Source of the DNA: Streptomyces huiliensis
Lineage (GTDB): Bacteria > Actinomycetota > Actinomycetes > Streptomycetales > Streptomycetaceae
Assembly (NCBI RefSeq): GCF_020037025.1
Contig: NZ_JAIQLH010000031.1
Span: 34,012 to 98,011 of the forward strand
Direction: 5' to 3'
Length of the DNA stretch: 64,000 nt
Shown: piece by piece, positions 27,167-36,121 of the stretch
How the letters are laid out: the number at the start of each line of letters is the position of its first letter
How positions within the stretch are numbered: the first letter of the stretch is position 1
Notes under the pieces: generated by a model
Seen by the model: only the letters and a program-made list of their open reading frames with translations
The model's database searches: none
Told to the model about the DNA's origin: nothing
Position numbers and translations under genes: made by a program

Positions 27167-27472
27167 TCAGGCCCCGGGGCCCTCGGGCGCGGGAACCAGC
27201 TTGCGGATGGTCAGCGGCTCGGCGAGGACCTCGTCCAGCACCTCGGCGACGTGCCGGAAGTGCGGGGTGGTGAAGTGCTCGGCGAGCGCCTCCGGGCCCG
27301 TCCACTGCTCGACGATCACCATGCGGGCGGGGTCGTTGGGGTCGGTGTAGGGGCGGTAGGCGAGGCAGCCGGGTTCGTCGAGGGACGGCTCGATCATCGC
27401 TTCCAGAGCGGTGCGGAGCCGGTCCTCCTTGCCGGGGGCGGCCAGGCATTCGGCGACGACGAAGAGGGTCAT
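27167..27472 (-). CDS. Putative quinol monooxygenase (ABM domain)
   Basis: A 101-residue protein spanning one antibiotic-biosynthesis-monooxygenase (dimeric ferredoxin-like) domain: FVVAECLAAPGKEDRL, the EPGCLAYRPY strand, and the EQWTGPEALAEHFTTPHF motif typical of YgiN-like enzymes. Expected to act on quinol-like small molecules in the cytoplasm. It lies just downstream of the aldo/keto reductase and may be co-transcribed with it. Confidence 0.85.
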   Translation of the reverse strand: MTLFVVAECLAAPGKEDRLRTALEAMIEPSLDEPGCLAYRPYTDPNDPARMVIVEQWTGPEALAEHFTTPHFRHVAEVLDEVLAEPLTIRKLVPAPEGPGA

Positions 27473-27535
27473 GGCGGGTACTCCTGATGGTCGGAGGGCT
27501 GGTCGAAGGGTCGGTATGGGGGGTTGTCGAAGGGG

Positions 27536-28600
27536 TTACGGGCGGGCGGGGCCGGTGCCCGCGCCCGTCGTGGTGATGGCGGTGGCGATCTCCTCCAGGT
27601 CCGCCGCCGTCAGTGTCACCGACGCCCCGCCGATCCAGCCGTCGATCTGGCCGGGCGTGCGGGCGCCGGCGATGGCACCGGTGATGCCGGGCCAGGCCAG
27701 CACCCAGGCGAGGGCGGTCTCGGCGACGGTGGCGCCGTGCCGCGCGGCCACCGGCCGCAGCGCGTCGGCGAGGCGGAGGTTGGCGGCCAGGCCGGTGGTG
27801 AAGTCGTGGTGGCCGGTCCGCCAGTCGTCGGCGGGGAGGTTCGCGGCGCGTTCGGCGGAGAAGGCACCGGTGAGCAGGCCGGACTGGAGCGGGGAGTAGG
27901 CGATCACGCCCGTCCCGTGGGCGTGCGCCCAGGCGATCTCGGCCGCGGCGGAGCGGTTGATCGCCGAGAACGGCGGTTGGATGGCGTCCACGTGGGCGAT
28001 CCGCTCGGCGGCGGCCAGCTGCTCGGCCGAGTGGTTGGACAGGCCGATCGCCCGGACCTTGCCCTCGGCCTTCAGGTCGGCCATGACCTGCCAGTACTCC
28101 TCCAGCGGAGTGGCGTTCGGCGAGACGGCGCCGAAGCCGCCGCCCGCGTACTCCAGCGACTCGCCGGTGTCCGGGTAGTGCACCTGGTAGAGGTCGACGT
28201 ACTCGACGCCGAGCCGGCGCAGCGAGTCCTCCAGCTCCCGGCGTACGCTGGCCGGCTTCATGATCCGCCGGGGCGCGGCCTCCGGGTGCTCCGGGTCCCA
28301 GACCAGGCCGGCCTTGGTGAAGAGGTACGGGCGGTCGGCCTCGGGCAGGCCGGCGACGGCCTTGCCGACCAGCTCCTCGGCGTGGCCGAGGCCGTAGACG
28401 GCGGCGGTGTCGATCCAGTTGACGCCCGAGGTGACCGCGTGCCGGATCGCGGCCACCGACTCGGCGTCGTCGGTGGCGCCCCAGCCGAAGCGCCAGCCGG
28501 GTCCGGCCACGACCCAGGAGCCGAGGCCGAGGCGGGTGATGTCCATGCCGGTGGTGCCCAGGGGGAGGGTGGGGAGGTTCGGGAGGGAGGTGCTGGTCAT
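27536..28600 (-). CDS. Aldo/keto reductase
   Basis: A ~354-residue NADPH-dependent aldo/keto reductase with the TIM-barrel signature. LGLGSWVVAG lies at the N-terminus, the catalytic Asp/Tyr in NWIDTAAVYGLGHAEELVG, Lys in LFTKAGL, and His in YQVHYPD. The C-terminal cofactor loop is GARTPGQIDGW. ATG 28600 has GAGGAG just upstream. It diverges from an XRE-family regulator gene, which probably controls it. Physiological substrate unknown. Confidence 0.9.
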   Translation of the reverse strand: MTSTSLPNLPTLPLGTTGMDITRLGLGSWVVAGPGWRFGWGATDDAESVAAIRHAVTSGVNWIDTAAVYGLGHAEELVGKAVAGLPEADRPYLFTKAGLVWDPEHPEAAPRRIMKPASVRRELEDSLRRLGVEYVDLYQVHYPDTGESLEYAGGGFGAVSPNATPLEEYWQVMADLKAEGKVRAIGLSNHSAEQLAAAERIAHVDAIQPPFSAINRSAAAEIAWAHAHGTGVIAYSPLQSGLLTGAFSAERAANLPADDWRTGHHDFTTGLAANLRLADALRPVAARHGATVAETALAWVLAWPGITGAIAGARTPGQIDGWIGGASVTLTAADLEEIATAITTTGAGTGPARP

Positions 28601-28748
28601 GTCAGGGCTCCTCAAGGGGGATTTGGTCTTCGGTGGCACTCACTCTCGCCGTCCGGCGGCGGCCCACCCAGTGGCAGCCGGTGCCTGGGCACGGCGTGAC
28701 CAGGCTCGGACGGCGACAGCGGGCGGCGGGGGCGGGGATACTCGCCGC

Positions 28749-29615
28749 ATGGCACTGGACAGACGCGCGGAGTTGGGCGAGTTCCTGCGATCCCGCCGGG
28801 CCCGGCTGCGCCCCGCGGAACTGGGACTTCCGGACTACGGAGGACGGCGGCGCGTCCCCGGGCTGCGCCGGGAGGAACTGGCCCGGCTGGCCGGGGTGAG
28901 CGTCGACCACTACGTGCGCCTGGAACAGGGGCGCACCCTGCACTTCTCCGAGGCGGTCCTGGACGCGGTCGCCCGCGCCCTGCGCCTGGACGCGGTCGAA
29001 CGCGAGCACCTGTACCGGCTGGCCCGCCCCTGGTCGGACGCCGACCAGCCGGACGGACCGGCGCCGGCCCAGCGGGTACGGCCGGGGCTGCGCCGGCTGC
29101 TGGACTCGGCGGAGGACGTGCCGGCGTACGTCGTGGGACGCAACACCGACGTCCTGGCGTGGAACCGGCTCGCCGCCGCCCTGATCACCGACTTCGGCGC
29201 CCTCCCGCCGCGGCAGCGGAACCTGGCCCGCCTGGTCTTCCTCGACGAGGGCGTGCGCGGCCTGTACGCCGACTGGCGCGGCAAGGCGAGCGACGTGGCC
29301 GCCTACCTCCGGCTCGACGCCGGACGCCACCCGGACGATCCGGCGACGGCCGCCCTGCTCGCCGAACTCTCCGCCGACAGCCCGGAGTTCCGCGAGGCGT
29401 GGGCCGAGCACCGGCTCAAGGACAAGACGCACGGGCGGTATGTGTACCTGCATCCGGTGGTCGGGGAGCTGGATCTGGGGTTCGAGACGCTGCGGCTTCC
29501 CGACGATCCGGATCAGGCGCTCATAGCTCATACGGTGGAGGAGGGGTCGGCTTCGCAGGTGGGGTTGCGGTTGCTGGCGGCGTGGGCTCGGGAGAGCTTG
29601 CCGGCTGGGCGGTGA
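28749..29615 (+). CDS. XRE/MmyB-like transcriptional regulator
   Basis: A 288-residue regulator. Residues ~25-75 hold a Cro/C1-type HTH preceded by the RRRVPGLRREELARLAGVS motif typical of the actinobacterial MmyB-like family. The C-terminal ligand-binding domain includes NTDVLAWNRLAAAL and the VGELDLGFETLRLPDDPDQ signature of that family. It diverges from the aldo/keto reductase. Genes in this arrangement usually regulate the adjacent oxidoreductase. Confidence 0.88.
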   Translation: MALDRRAELGEFLRSRRARLRPAELGLPDYGGRRRVPGLRREELARLAGVSVDHYVRLEQGRTLHFSEAVLDAVARALRLDAVEREHLYRLARPWSDADQPDGPAPAQRVRPGLRRLLDSAEDVPAYVVGRNTDVLAWNRLAAALITDFGALPPRQRNLARLVFLDEGVRGLYADWRGKASDVAAYLRLDAGRHPDDPATAALLAELSADSPEFREAWAEHRLKDKTHGRYVYLHPVVGELDLGFETLRLPDDPDQALIAHTVEEGSASQVGLRLLAAWARESLPAGR

Positions 29616-29745
29616 GGGTGCCCCCTCTGGGGGAGTTTGAGGACAACCGCGCGGTGCGCGGTTTCGGGGGTGCGGGGGCTACGCCCCCCCCCGCAAGAAA
29701 CGGTGAAAGGGCGGGGCAGGGGCAACCCCCACGCCGGCACCGCCG
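29616..29745. repeat. Recurring G-rich intergenic repeat, copy 1
   Basis: Contains CCCCCTCTGGGGGAG, TTTGAGGAC, a GGGGGTGCGGGGGCT stretch and CAAGAAACGGTGAAAGGG. The same pieces recur at about 40,565, 48,690 and 55,487. It sits between convergent genes and can fold into GC-rich hairpins, so it may double as a terminator. Confidence 0.6.
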
Positions 29746-29749
29746 GCGA

Positions 29750-30247
29750 TCAGCAGGCGCGTTGATACTCGACCTGGGCGATCGGTGTGCCGTCTCCGTA
29801 ATCGACGTCACGGACGGCGCCGCTCTCGGCGAAGCCGCACTTGACGTAGAAGCGCCGGGCGCGAGGCGTATCGCGCACGGTCCACAAGTGGACCCGAGCG
29901 TGACCGCCGGCGCGCAGCCGCCGCAGCGTCGCGGTCATCAGCGCACCCGCGACGCCGCTGCCCCAGCTGTCGGGATGCCCGTAGAAGCTGTAGAGCTCCG
30001 CGAGGCCGGGGCGGGTCGCAGAAGGGAGAGAGAAGGACAGCGCCAGGGGCCGGCCGTCGAGCGAGGCGAGCAGAAGCGTGCCCGTACCCTCCGCGATCCG
30101 CGCGTGCCACCGCGTGCGCCGGTCCTGTGTGGCGCTCGCGACGAACTCCGGCGCGTAGAACTGTCCGTACGCCGCCTCCCACGCCGCCGCGTGGATCTCG
30201 CCGAGGGCGTCCCCGTCCGCCGGCTCGGCGTCGCGTATGTCGATCAC
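29750..30247 (-). CDS. GNAT family N-acetyltransferase
   Basis: A single GNAT domain of ~165 residues starting IDIRDAEPADGDALGEIH. Acetyl-CoA binding is suggested by WGSGVAGALM, and the late strand is ARRFYVKCGFAESG. GTG 30247 starts at the usual domain boundary; the longer version would begin at a TTG. Substrate unknown. Convergent with the XRE regulator and downstream of the DoxX gene. Confidence 0.8.
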   Translation of the reverse strand: MIDIRDAEPADGDALGEIHAAAWEAAYGQFYAPEFVASATQDRRTRWHARIAEGTGTLLLASLDGRPLALSFSLPSATRPGLAELYSFYGHPDSWGSGVAGALMTATLRRLRAGGHARVHLWTVRDTPRARRFYVKCGFAESGAVRDVDYGDGTPIAQVEYQRAC

Positions 30248-30322
30248 CGCGTCAGCGTACAACGCCTGCGCATGCGGTGAGTTGAGCGGAGGAAGCGTCA
30301 ACGGTTCCGCCCCTCCCAGTGT

Positions 30323-30667
30323 TTACACCGTCAGTACGAGCGTCCCGGCCGCGAGCGCGAAGTAGCCGCCCGGAAAAGCGATGTTGTGGAAGGCGCGGGC
30401 GCGGACGTGAAAGACCAGCGCGCCCGCGTAGAAGAGGACGAGCCCCACGGCGGCGGCGACGCCGAGGGACCGGGCGCCCAGGAGGCCGAGCAGGAGGCCC
30501 GCGGCGCCGGCCGCCTTCAGGGTGGCGAGCAGGGGGACCCATGACCGCGGGACGCGCACCTCGGCCGAGTTGGCGAGGACGAACTCGGCCCGGGCGTAGT
30601 CGGCGGCGGCGATGGCGGCGTTGGCGGTGATCGCGAGGAGGGTGACGACGACGTGTGCGATGGACAT
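30323..30667 (-). CDS. DoxX-family membrane protein
   Basis: A 114-residue protein with four predicted membrane helices, matching the small DoxX-like family. The conserved features are a first helix with Ala-rich HVVVTLLAITANAAIAA, WVPLLATLKAAGA before helix two, and ARAFHNIAFPGGYF before the last helix. Divergent from a LysR-type regulator 107 bp away, which is likely to control it. Confidence 0.8.
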   Translation of the reverse strand: MSIAHVVVTLLAITANAAIAAADYARAEFVLANSAEVRVPRSWVPLLATLKAAGAAGLLLGLLGARSLGVAAAVGLVLFYAGALVFHVRARAFHNIAFPGGYFALAAGTLVLTV

Positions 30668-30774
30668 GCGGAACCAGTCCCATTCGTATCAGGGGAGGGC
30701 GGCCGGCGGTTGCCCCGCAAGGTTCCGCCGCGGGCCCGGTTGGCGTCCAATACCTGCGTCCATAACCTGGCGGA

Positions 30775-31668
30775 ATGGATGTCGACACCCGTCTGCTCCG
30801 CTCCTTCGTCGCCGTGGCGGAGGAGGGAGGCGTCACGCGCGCCGCGGAACGGCTGTTCGTCTCCCAGCCGGCGCTCACCAAGCAGATCAAGCAGTTGGAG
30901 AGCAGGCTCGGGACGCCGCTGTTCACCCGGTCCCGCGCGGGCATGACGCTCACCGGCCCCGGCCGCGTCCTGGCGGAGCGGGCGCCCGGCCTGCTGGCCG
31001 GCTGGGACGCCGCTCTGCGGGAGACCCGCCGGGCGGCCGGGCGGGCCGCCCGCGTGCTGCGGGTCGGCTTCCTGGCCAGCGCCGCCAACGAGGCCACCCC
31101 GCGGATCGTGGCCGAGTTCGCCCGCCGCCGGCCGGGCTGGCGGGCGGACATGCGGCAGGCCGCCTGGTCGAACCCGACCGCCGGGCTCGCCGCCGGCGAC
31201 GTGGACGTGGCCCTCCTGCGGCTGCCCTTCCCCGGGCAGGAGGCGCTGCGCGTCGAGGAGCTGTTCGCCGAACCGCGCTGCGTGGCCCTCGCCGCCGGAC
31301 ATCCGCTCGCCGCGCGGGAGTCGATCGACTTCCGGGAGCTGTGGGACGAACCGTTCGTCGCCGCCCCCGCCGAGACCGGCCCGTGGCGGGACCACTGGCT
31401 GGCCGTCGACGAGCGCGACGGCCGGGCGGTGCGGGTGGGGGCGGTCACCGATCAGCCCGATGAGTGGCTGAGCGCGATCGCCAACGGCTATGGCGTCGCC
31501 CTCGCGCCCGCGTCCGCCGCGCGCTTCTACGCTCGGCCGGGGGTGGTGTACCGGGCGGTGCGGGGGGTCGGTCCCAGCCGGGTGGGGGTGGCGTGGGCGG
31601 TGGGGGATGACGCCGATCCGGTCGTGCGGGATTTCGTCCGCTGCTGTTTGGACGTCGGCGGGGGGTAG
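30775..31668 (+). CDS. LysR-family transcriptional regulator
   Basis: A 297-residue LTTR. The N-terminal winged HTH is classic (TRLLRSFVAVAEEGG, VTRAAERLFVSQPALTKQI). A periplasmic-binding-like co-inducer domain starts at ~90 (VLRVGFLASAANE). It diverges from the DoxX gene, the arrangement usual for LTTR targets. The inducer is unknown. Confidence 0.9.
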   Translation: MDVDTRLLRSFVAVAEEGGVTRAAERLFVSQPALTKQIKQLESRLGTPLFTRSRAGMTLTGPGRVLAERAPGLLAGWDAALRETRRAAGRAARVLRVGFLASAANEATPRIVAEFARRRPGWRADMRQAAWSNPTAGLAAGDVDVALLRLPFPGQEALRVEELFAEPRCVALAAGHPLAARESIDFRELWDEPFVAAPAETGPWRDHWLAVDERDGRAVRVGAVTDQPDEWLSAIANGYGVALAPASAARFYARPGVVYRAVRGVGPSRVGVAWAVGDDADPVVRDFVRCCLDVGGG

Positions 31669-31717
31669 GTGCTTGGGGGTCCTGGAGGTTGGGCCCCCGT
31701 TTCCCCCAGCCCCCCTT

Positions 31718-31760
31718 GGCGGCGCGGCCGCGCCGCCGGGACCCGGGACGGAGTCCCGGG
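31718..31760. terminator. Double hairpin between convergent genes
   Basis: A 20-bp perfect palindrome GGCGGCGCGGCCGCGCCGCC (31718-31737) is followed at once by a CCCGGGAC/GTCCCGGG stem-loop. It lies between the ends of the LysR and MFS genes and probably acts as a bidirectional terminator. Confidence 0.55.
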
Positions 31761-31819
31761 CGTCAAGCCCCCGCTCCCCCCGGAAAGAAATCCGCACTCC
31801 GCGCATAAGCCATCGCCGC

Positions 31820-31857
31820 CACGAGCTCTGGTACCGGACACGAGCTCTGGTACCGGA
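31820..31857. repeat. Exact 19-bp tandem duplication
   Basis: CACGAGCTCTGGTACCGGA occurs twice head to tail, just downstream of the MFS stop. It contains SacI- and KpnI-like palindromes, so each unit is itself partly symmetric. Function unknown. Confidence 0.7.
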
Positions 31858-31866
31858 AACGGGAGG

Positions 31867-33492
31867 TCAGTGACGATGCAGGCCGGATTCCGTCCGCGAG
31901 GACCCGCCGGCCGGCTCCGCCTCCGTCCGCGAGGACCCGCCGGCCGGCTCCGCCTCCGCCGGCGGATCGTCCCCTTCCGGCGACTGTCGGCTCCCGGCGG
32001 TGCCCAGCGCGACGGCGAGGACGAGCGCGGACAGTGCGGTCGCGCCCGCCAGCACGCCGTACAGCCCCTGGGTGACGGCCGCGCCGACCGCCGCCCGCGC
32101 GGTGTCGGGCAGGCTCGCCACGGACTCGGGGGAGAGGCCGTTCCCGCCGGTCAGCCGCTCGGCCGCCGGCCGGCCGAGGTGCGCGGTGAGGTCGTCGTCC
32201 AGGCGGGCGGCGTAGACGGCACCCAGGACGGCGGTGCCCAAGGTGCCGCCGATGGTGCGCAGCAGCGTGACCGTGCCGGCGGCGGCGCCCATGTCGCGCG
32301 GGGGCGCGCTGCGCAGGGTGGCGAGGGTCGCGCTCTGCATGGCGGTGCCGAGTCCCGCCCCGAGCATGGCCGTCAGCGCCGAGGCGACGTACGTCGGCGT
32401 GTTCGCGTCGAGGGCGAACAGCAGCGGCGCGCCGACGAGCATGAGCGCACCGCCCGTGACCGGGATCCACCGGGCGTGCCGGAACCGCCCGTCGAGCCGG
32501 CCGACCGTGAGCTGTGCGGCGAGCATGCCCAGCATCAGGGGCAGCAGCAGCGTGCCGCCCGACGTCGACGAGGCGCCCCGCGCGAGCTGCAGGTACTGCG
32601 GGAGGTAGCTGACGACGGCGAGCATGACGGCGCCGGTGAGGAAGCTGAGGATCTGTGCCGAGGTGAACGAGCGGCTGCGGAACAGCCGTGGCGGGACGAC
32701 GGGTTCGGCCGCCCGCCGTTCCGCCCGCGCGAATCCGGCGAGGGCGATCGCGGCGACCGCGCCGAGGGCGGTGGTCTGCGGTGACAGCCAGGCGTAACGG
32801 GTGCCGCCCCAGCTGCCGAGGAGGGTGAGGGCGAGGATCGCGGTGGTCAGCAGCGTGATGCCGGCGACGTCGGCGCGCGCCTTGACGCGTGCGCCGGGAC
32901 CGGGCAGCCGTACGCCGGCCACGGTCGCCGCGAGGACCACCGCTCCCACGGGCAGGTTGACGTAGAACGCCCAGCGCCAGCCGACGTGGTCGGTGAGGAA
33001 CCCGCCGAGCAGCGGACCGCCCACGAAGGCGACCGGCATCATCACGCCGATCATGGACTGGGAGCGGCCCCGGTCCTCCGGTGCGACCAGGACGCCGATG
33101 ACGGACAGCGCCCCGACCATCAGGCCCCCGCCGCCCAGCCCCTGGACCGCGCGGAAGGCGATCAACTGCCCCATGTCCTGGGCCATCCCGGACAGCGCCG
33201 AGCCGGCCAGGAAGAGGACCACGGAGGCCAGGAACGCGCCCTTCCGGCCGTAGAGGTCGCCGATCTTGCCCCAGAGCGGGGTGGCGGCGGAGGCGGTGAG
33301 GAGGTACGCGGTGACCACCCAGGAGAGGTGGTCGACGCCGCCGAGGTCGCCGACGACCGTGGGAAGGGCGGCGCTGAGGATCTGGCCGTCGAGCGCCGCC
33401 AGGAAGATGCCGAGCATCAGTCCGAAGACGCCGAGGCGGGGGAACGGCCGGGGCGGCGCGGGCTCCGGTCCGTCCTCTGAGGTGGTGACCAT
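31867..33492 (-). CDS. MFS multidrug exporter, EmrB/QacA (14-helix) family
   Basis: A 541-residue transporter with about 14 hydrophobic helices. It carries the family motifs LDGQILSAALPTVVGDL in helix 1, GKIGDLYGRKG (motif A) and the GGPLLGGFLTDHVGWRWAF motif C region. It should export small molecules by proton antiport. The last residues are a Pro/Glu/Ser tail built from two copies of an exact 33-bp DNA repeat (31889-31954). ATG 33492 begins just before helix 1. It lies close to an FMN reductase and a TetR gene, so control by TetR is possible. Confidence 0.88.
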   Translation of the reverse strand: MVTTSEDGPEPAPPRPFPRLGVFGLMLGIFLAALDGQILSAALPTVVGDLGGVDHLSWVVTAYLLTASAATPLWGKIGDLYGRKGAFLASVVLFLAGSALSGMAQDMGQLIAFRAVQGLGGGGLMVGALSVIGVLVAPEDRGRSQSMIGVMMPVAFVGGPLLGGFLTDHVGWRWAFYVNLPVGAVVLAATVAGVRLPGPGARVKARADVAGITLLTTAILALTLLGSWGGTRYAWLSPQTTALGAVAAIALAGFARAERRAAEPVVPPRLFRSRSFTSAQILSFLTGAVMLAVVSYLPQYLQLARGASSTSGGTLLLPLMLGMLAAQLTVGRLDGRFRHARWIPVTGGALMLVGAPLLFALDANTPTYVASALTAMLGAGLGTAMQSATLATLRSAPPRDMGAAAGTVTLLRTIGGTLGTAVLGAVYAARLDDDLTAHLGRPAAERLTGGNGLSPESVASLPDTARAAVGAAVTQGLYGVLAGATALSALVLAVALGTAGSRQSPEGDDPPAEAEPAGGSSRTEAEPAGGSSRTESGLHRH

Positions 33493-33598
33493 GGGTTCCC
33501 CCGGAGAAGGGTCGAGGTGTGCCCGTGTGACGGGCGGGGTCGGTTTCGTGCCGCGGGCGGCCACGCCGGGCCGGCCGGCCGCCGCGGCGGAAGGTGCC

Positions 33599-34240
33599 TC
33601 AGGCGGCGGCGGTGTACGGGCTCTCGCGCCGCGCGGAGCGCAGTGCGCGCGCCCACCAGGCCAGTTGGTCCAGTAGCGACGTGGCGGCGGCATCGGCGCG
33701 CGGGTCGACCGGGTGGCCGTCGGCGTCGAAGGGGCCGTCGGAGAGCTGGAACGAGACGGTGTCACGCAGGGTCGCCGCGTCGAGTTCCGCCAGGACCAGC
33801 CGGAGCTGCTCGACGGCGCGCAGGCCGCCGGACCGGCCTCCGTAGGAGACGAAGGTGACGGGCTTGGCCTGCCATTCCCGGTGGTGCCAGTCGATGGCGT
33901 TCTTCAGCGGGGCCGGGAAGCTGCGGTTGTACTCGGGTGTGACGACGACGAAGCCGTCCGCCGCCGCCAGCCTGGGCGAGACGGCGGCGAGGAGCTCCGC
34001 GGCGCCTTCGGGGGCGGGACCGCCGAAGGCGGGGAAGACGGTGGGCAGCGGGGTCTCGACGAGGTCGACCAGATCGCCGTCCATGTCGTCCCGCTCGGCG
34101 AGGCGGCCCATCACCCAGCGGGCCACGACCGGGCCGAAGCGCCCCTCCCGGGTGCTGCCGTTGAGGACGGCGATGCGCAGGGGACCGGCGGCGGCAGGAG
34201 TGGAGGAGACGGGAGCAGCGGATGTGTACATCGTATCCAT
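33599..34240 (-). CDS. NAD(P)H-dependent FMN reductase
   Basis: A ~213-residue flavodoxin-like reductase. The N-terminal strand LRIAVLNGSTREGRFG binds the FMN phosphate, and VVTPEYNRSFPAPLKNAIDW is the family's flavin-contact motif. Its paralog lies 2.5 kb away on the same strand. Transcription starts beside a perfect 20-bp palindrome shared with a divergent TetR gene, so TetR repression is likely. It may reduce quinones, flavins or azo compounds. Confidence 0.85.
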   Translation of the reverse strand: MDTMYTSAAPVSSTPAAAGPLRIAVLNGSTREGRFGPVVARWVMGRLAERDDMDGDLVDLVETPLPTVFPAFGGPAPEGAAELLAAVSPRLAAADGFVVVTPEYNRSFPAPLKNAIDWHHREWQAKPVTFVSYGGRSGGLRAVEQLRLVLAELDAATLRDTVSFQLSDGPFDADGHPVDPRADAAATSLLDQLAWWARALRSARRESPYTAAA

Positions 34241-34249
34241 GGCGTACAA

Positions 34250-34269
34250 CGTACACACGCGTGTGTACG
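34250..34269. promoter_or_regulatory. Perfect 20-bp palindrome, probable TetR operator
   Basis: CGTACACACG followed by its exact reverse complement CGTGTGTACG lies 10 bp upstream of the FMN reductase start and ~60 bp upstream of the TetR gene. Further GTATAC/TGATAC sequences follow. Position and perfect symmetry fit a TetR dimer-of-dimers site controlling both divergent genes. Confidence 0.75.
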
Positions 34270-34330
34270 ACGTCTACCGTTGATACGCTGTATACGGCAG
34301 TCGGTCGGGATGGTGGACAGGGAGCGGCGA

Positions 34331-35092
34331 ATGGCGGGCAAGAGCGGCGCGGGCGGCACCGACGGACGCGGCGCGGCCGGAGGTGCCCCTCCCGCCCCCA
34401 GCCTGTGGGAACGGCTCGAACGTCCCGCCCCCGCGCCGCGTCCCGCCGCGCTCAGCCCCGCGCGCATCGCCGCCGCCGCGGTCGCCCTCGCCGACGCGGA
34501 GGGCCTGGAGGCCGTCACCATGCGCCGGCTCGCCGCCGACCTGGGAGTGGCTCCCATGGCCGCCTACCGCTACGTGTCCGGAAAGGACGAACTCATCGCG
34601 CTGATGGTCGACTTCGTCCACGGCGAGATGGAGCTGCCGGACGGCACCGAGGACTGGCGGAAGGTGATGCGCGCGGTCGGCCTGCGCACCCGCGCCCTGA
34701 TGCTGAAGCACCCGTGGACGGTCCGGGCCGACCACTTCTCACTGACGCCGAACCAGTTCGCCGTCACCGAACGGGCCCTCACCGCCCTGGGCGGCCTCGG
34801 CCTGGACGCCGACACGATGATGGCCGTCTTCCGTACGGTCTCCGCGTACGTGCACGGCGCCGTCGGCTCCGAAGTCGGCCTGTCGCTGATGATGCGCAAG
34901 CGCGGCTGGCGCACGGGGGACGAGGCGCGGGAGGGCCTGGCCCCCGAGATGACCTGGCTCATGAACACCGGGCGCTACCCCGCGACCCACCAGTACCTGA
35001 CGGAGGCCCGGCGCAAGGACGACGCCGAGTGGCGGTTCGAACTCGGCCTGGACTGCGTGCTCGACGGCGTCGCCGCCCGGCTGGGCATCTGA
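34331..35092 (+). CDS. TetR-family repressor
   Basis: A ~253-residue repressor. After a Gly/Pro-rich leader, an HTH of the TcmR/TetR_C_1 type begins near residue 40 (LSPARIAAAAVALADAEGL, VTMRRLAADLGVAPMAAYRYV). The all-helical ligand domain follows. ATG 34331 has GGGAG seven bases upstream; an ATG 21 bases earlier is possible. It diverges from the FMN reductase across a perfect palindrome. Confidence 0.88.
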   Translation: MAGKSGAGGTDGRGAAGGAPPAPSLWERLERPAPAPRPAALSPARIAAAAVALADAEGLEAVTMRRLAADLGVAPMAAYRYVSGKDELIALMVDFVHGEMELPDGTEDWRKVMRAVGLRTRALMLKHPWTVRADHFSLTPNQFAVTERALTALGGLGLDADTMMAVFRTVSAYVHGAVGSEVGLSLMMRKRGWRTGDEAREGLAPEMTWLMNTGRYPATHQYLTEARRKDDAEWRFELGLDCVLDGVAARLGI

Positions 35093-35179
35093 GGCGGACG
35101 GGCGGCGAACGGAACCGACCTGACAGGCTATGCGGCGGCCACCGGACCGCGAGCCCGCCGGCCGCTAGCATCCCGCCGC

Positions 35180-35638
35180 ATGACCCTGCGCAGACAGGAC
35201 GGGTACGAGCTCTCCACCGACCCCGGCCGCCTCGACGTCGGTCTCATCCACCACTGGCTGTCCACCGACGCGTTCTGGGCGATCGGCCGCAGCCGGGAGA
35301 CGGTCGAGAAGTCCGTCGCGGCCTCCCTCAACTTCGGGGTCTACGACCCCGAGGGGCGGCAGGCCGGTTACGCCCGGGTGGTCACCGACCTGGCGACGTT
35401 CGGCTGGCTCTGCGACGTCTACGTCGCCCCGGACCACCGCGGCCGCGGCCTCGGCGCCTGGCTCGCGACGGCCGTCCGCGACCACCTCGCCCCGTACCGG
35501 CTCAAGCGCCTGCTGCTCAGCACCAAGGACGCGCACGGCCTCTACGCCCAGGTGGGGTTCGGGCCCGTGCGCGACCCGGACTGGCTGATGATGATGAGCT
35601 TCGAGGGCGGCCACCCGCGTCCGGACGCGGCCGACTGA
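35180..35638 (+). CDS. GNAT family N-acetyltransferase
   Basis: A 152-residue GNAT domain with the acetyl-CoA loop VYVAPDHRGRGLGAWLA and the C-terminal pattern LLLSTKDAHGLYAQVGF. This is the small stand-alone type often annotated from genome data, without a known substrate. It follows the TetR gene by ~90 bp and may be transcribed with it. Confidence 0.88.
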   Translation: MTLRRQDGYELSTDPGRLDVGLIHHWLSTDAFWAIGRSRETVEKSVAASLNFGVYDPEGRQAGYARVVTDLATFGWLCDVYVAPDHRGRGLGAWLATAVRDHLAPYRLKRLLLSTKDAHGLYAQVGFGPVRDPDWLMMMSFEGGHPRPDAAD

Positions 35639-35692
35639 GGTCCGCGAACGGTCGGCCGACGTCCGCGAGCGGCCGGGCGTGCCCGGGCCGAC

Positions 35693-36049
35693 TCAGGCCG
35701 CAGTGTCCGCCGCCGTGCCGGCCGGGGCGTCCGGGGGCAGGACGCGGCGGGCGCCCCAGGCGCCCAGCGGGGCGAGGGCGTCGTTCAGGGAGCGCCCGTC
35801 CTCGGTGAGCGAGTACTCGACCTTCGGGGGAACGGTCTCGTGTACCCGCCGGTGGACGATGCCGTCCAGCTCCAACTCCCGGAGCTGCTGGGTGAGCACC
35901 TTCTCGCTCACGCCCGGCAGGGACCTCCGCAGCGCCCCGAACCGGCGGGCCTCCTCCCGGAGTTCCCAGAGGATGAGCACCTTCCACTTGCCTTCGATCA
36001 CATGCATGGCGGCGTCGATCGGGCAGTGGTACGGCATCAGCTTGGTCAT
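35693..36049 (-). CDS. HxlR-family transcriptional regulator
   Basis: A ~118-residue winged-helix protein of the HxlR (MarR-like) type. It opens with CPIDAAMHVIEGKWKVLILWEL and continues with the recognition region SEKVLTQQLRELELDGIV and the wing VEYSLTEDGRSL. These regulators commonly sense quinones or electrophiles and control adjacent reductases. It lies directly downstream of the second FMN reductase on the same strand. Confidence 0.9.
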   Translation of the reverse strand: MTKLMPYHCPIDAAMHVIEGKWKVLILWELREEARRFGALRRSLPGVSEKVLTQQLRELELDGIVHRRVHETVPPKVEYSLTEDGRSLNDALAPLGAWGARRVLPPDAPAGTAADTAA

Positions 36050-36121
36050 TCCCCCATCGTCCCGCACCGCACCCGCACCCGCTTCCGCGCCGCTCGCGAG
36101 CCGACGGTCGCCGGCCGTCGG

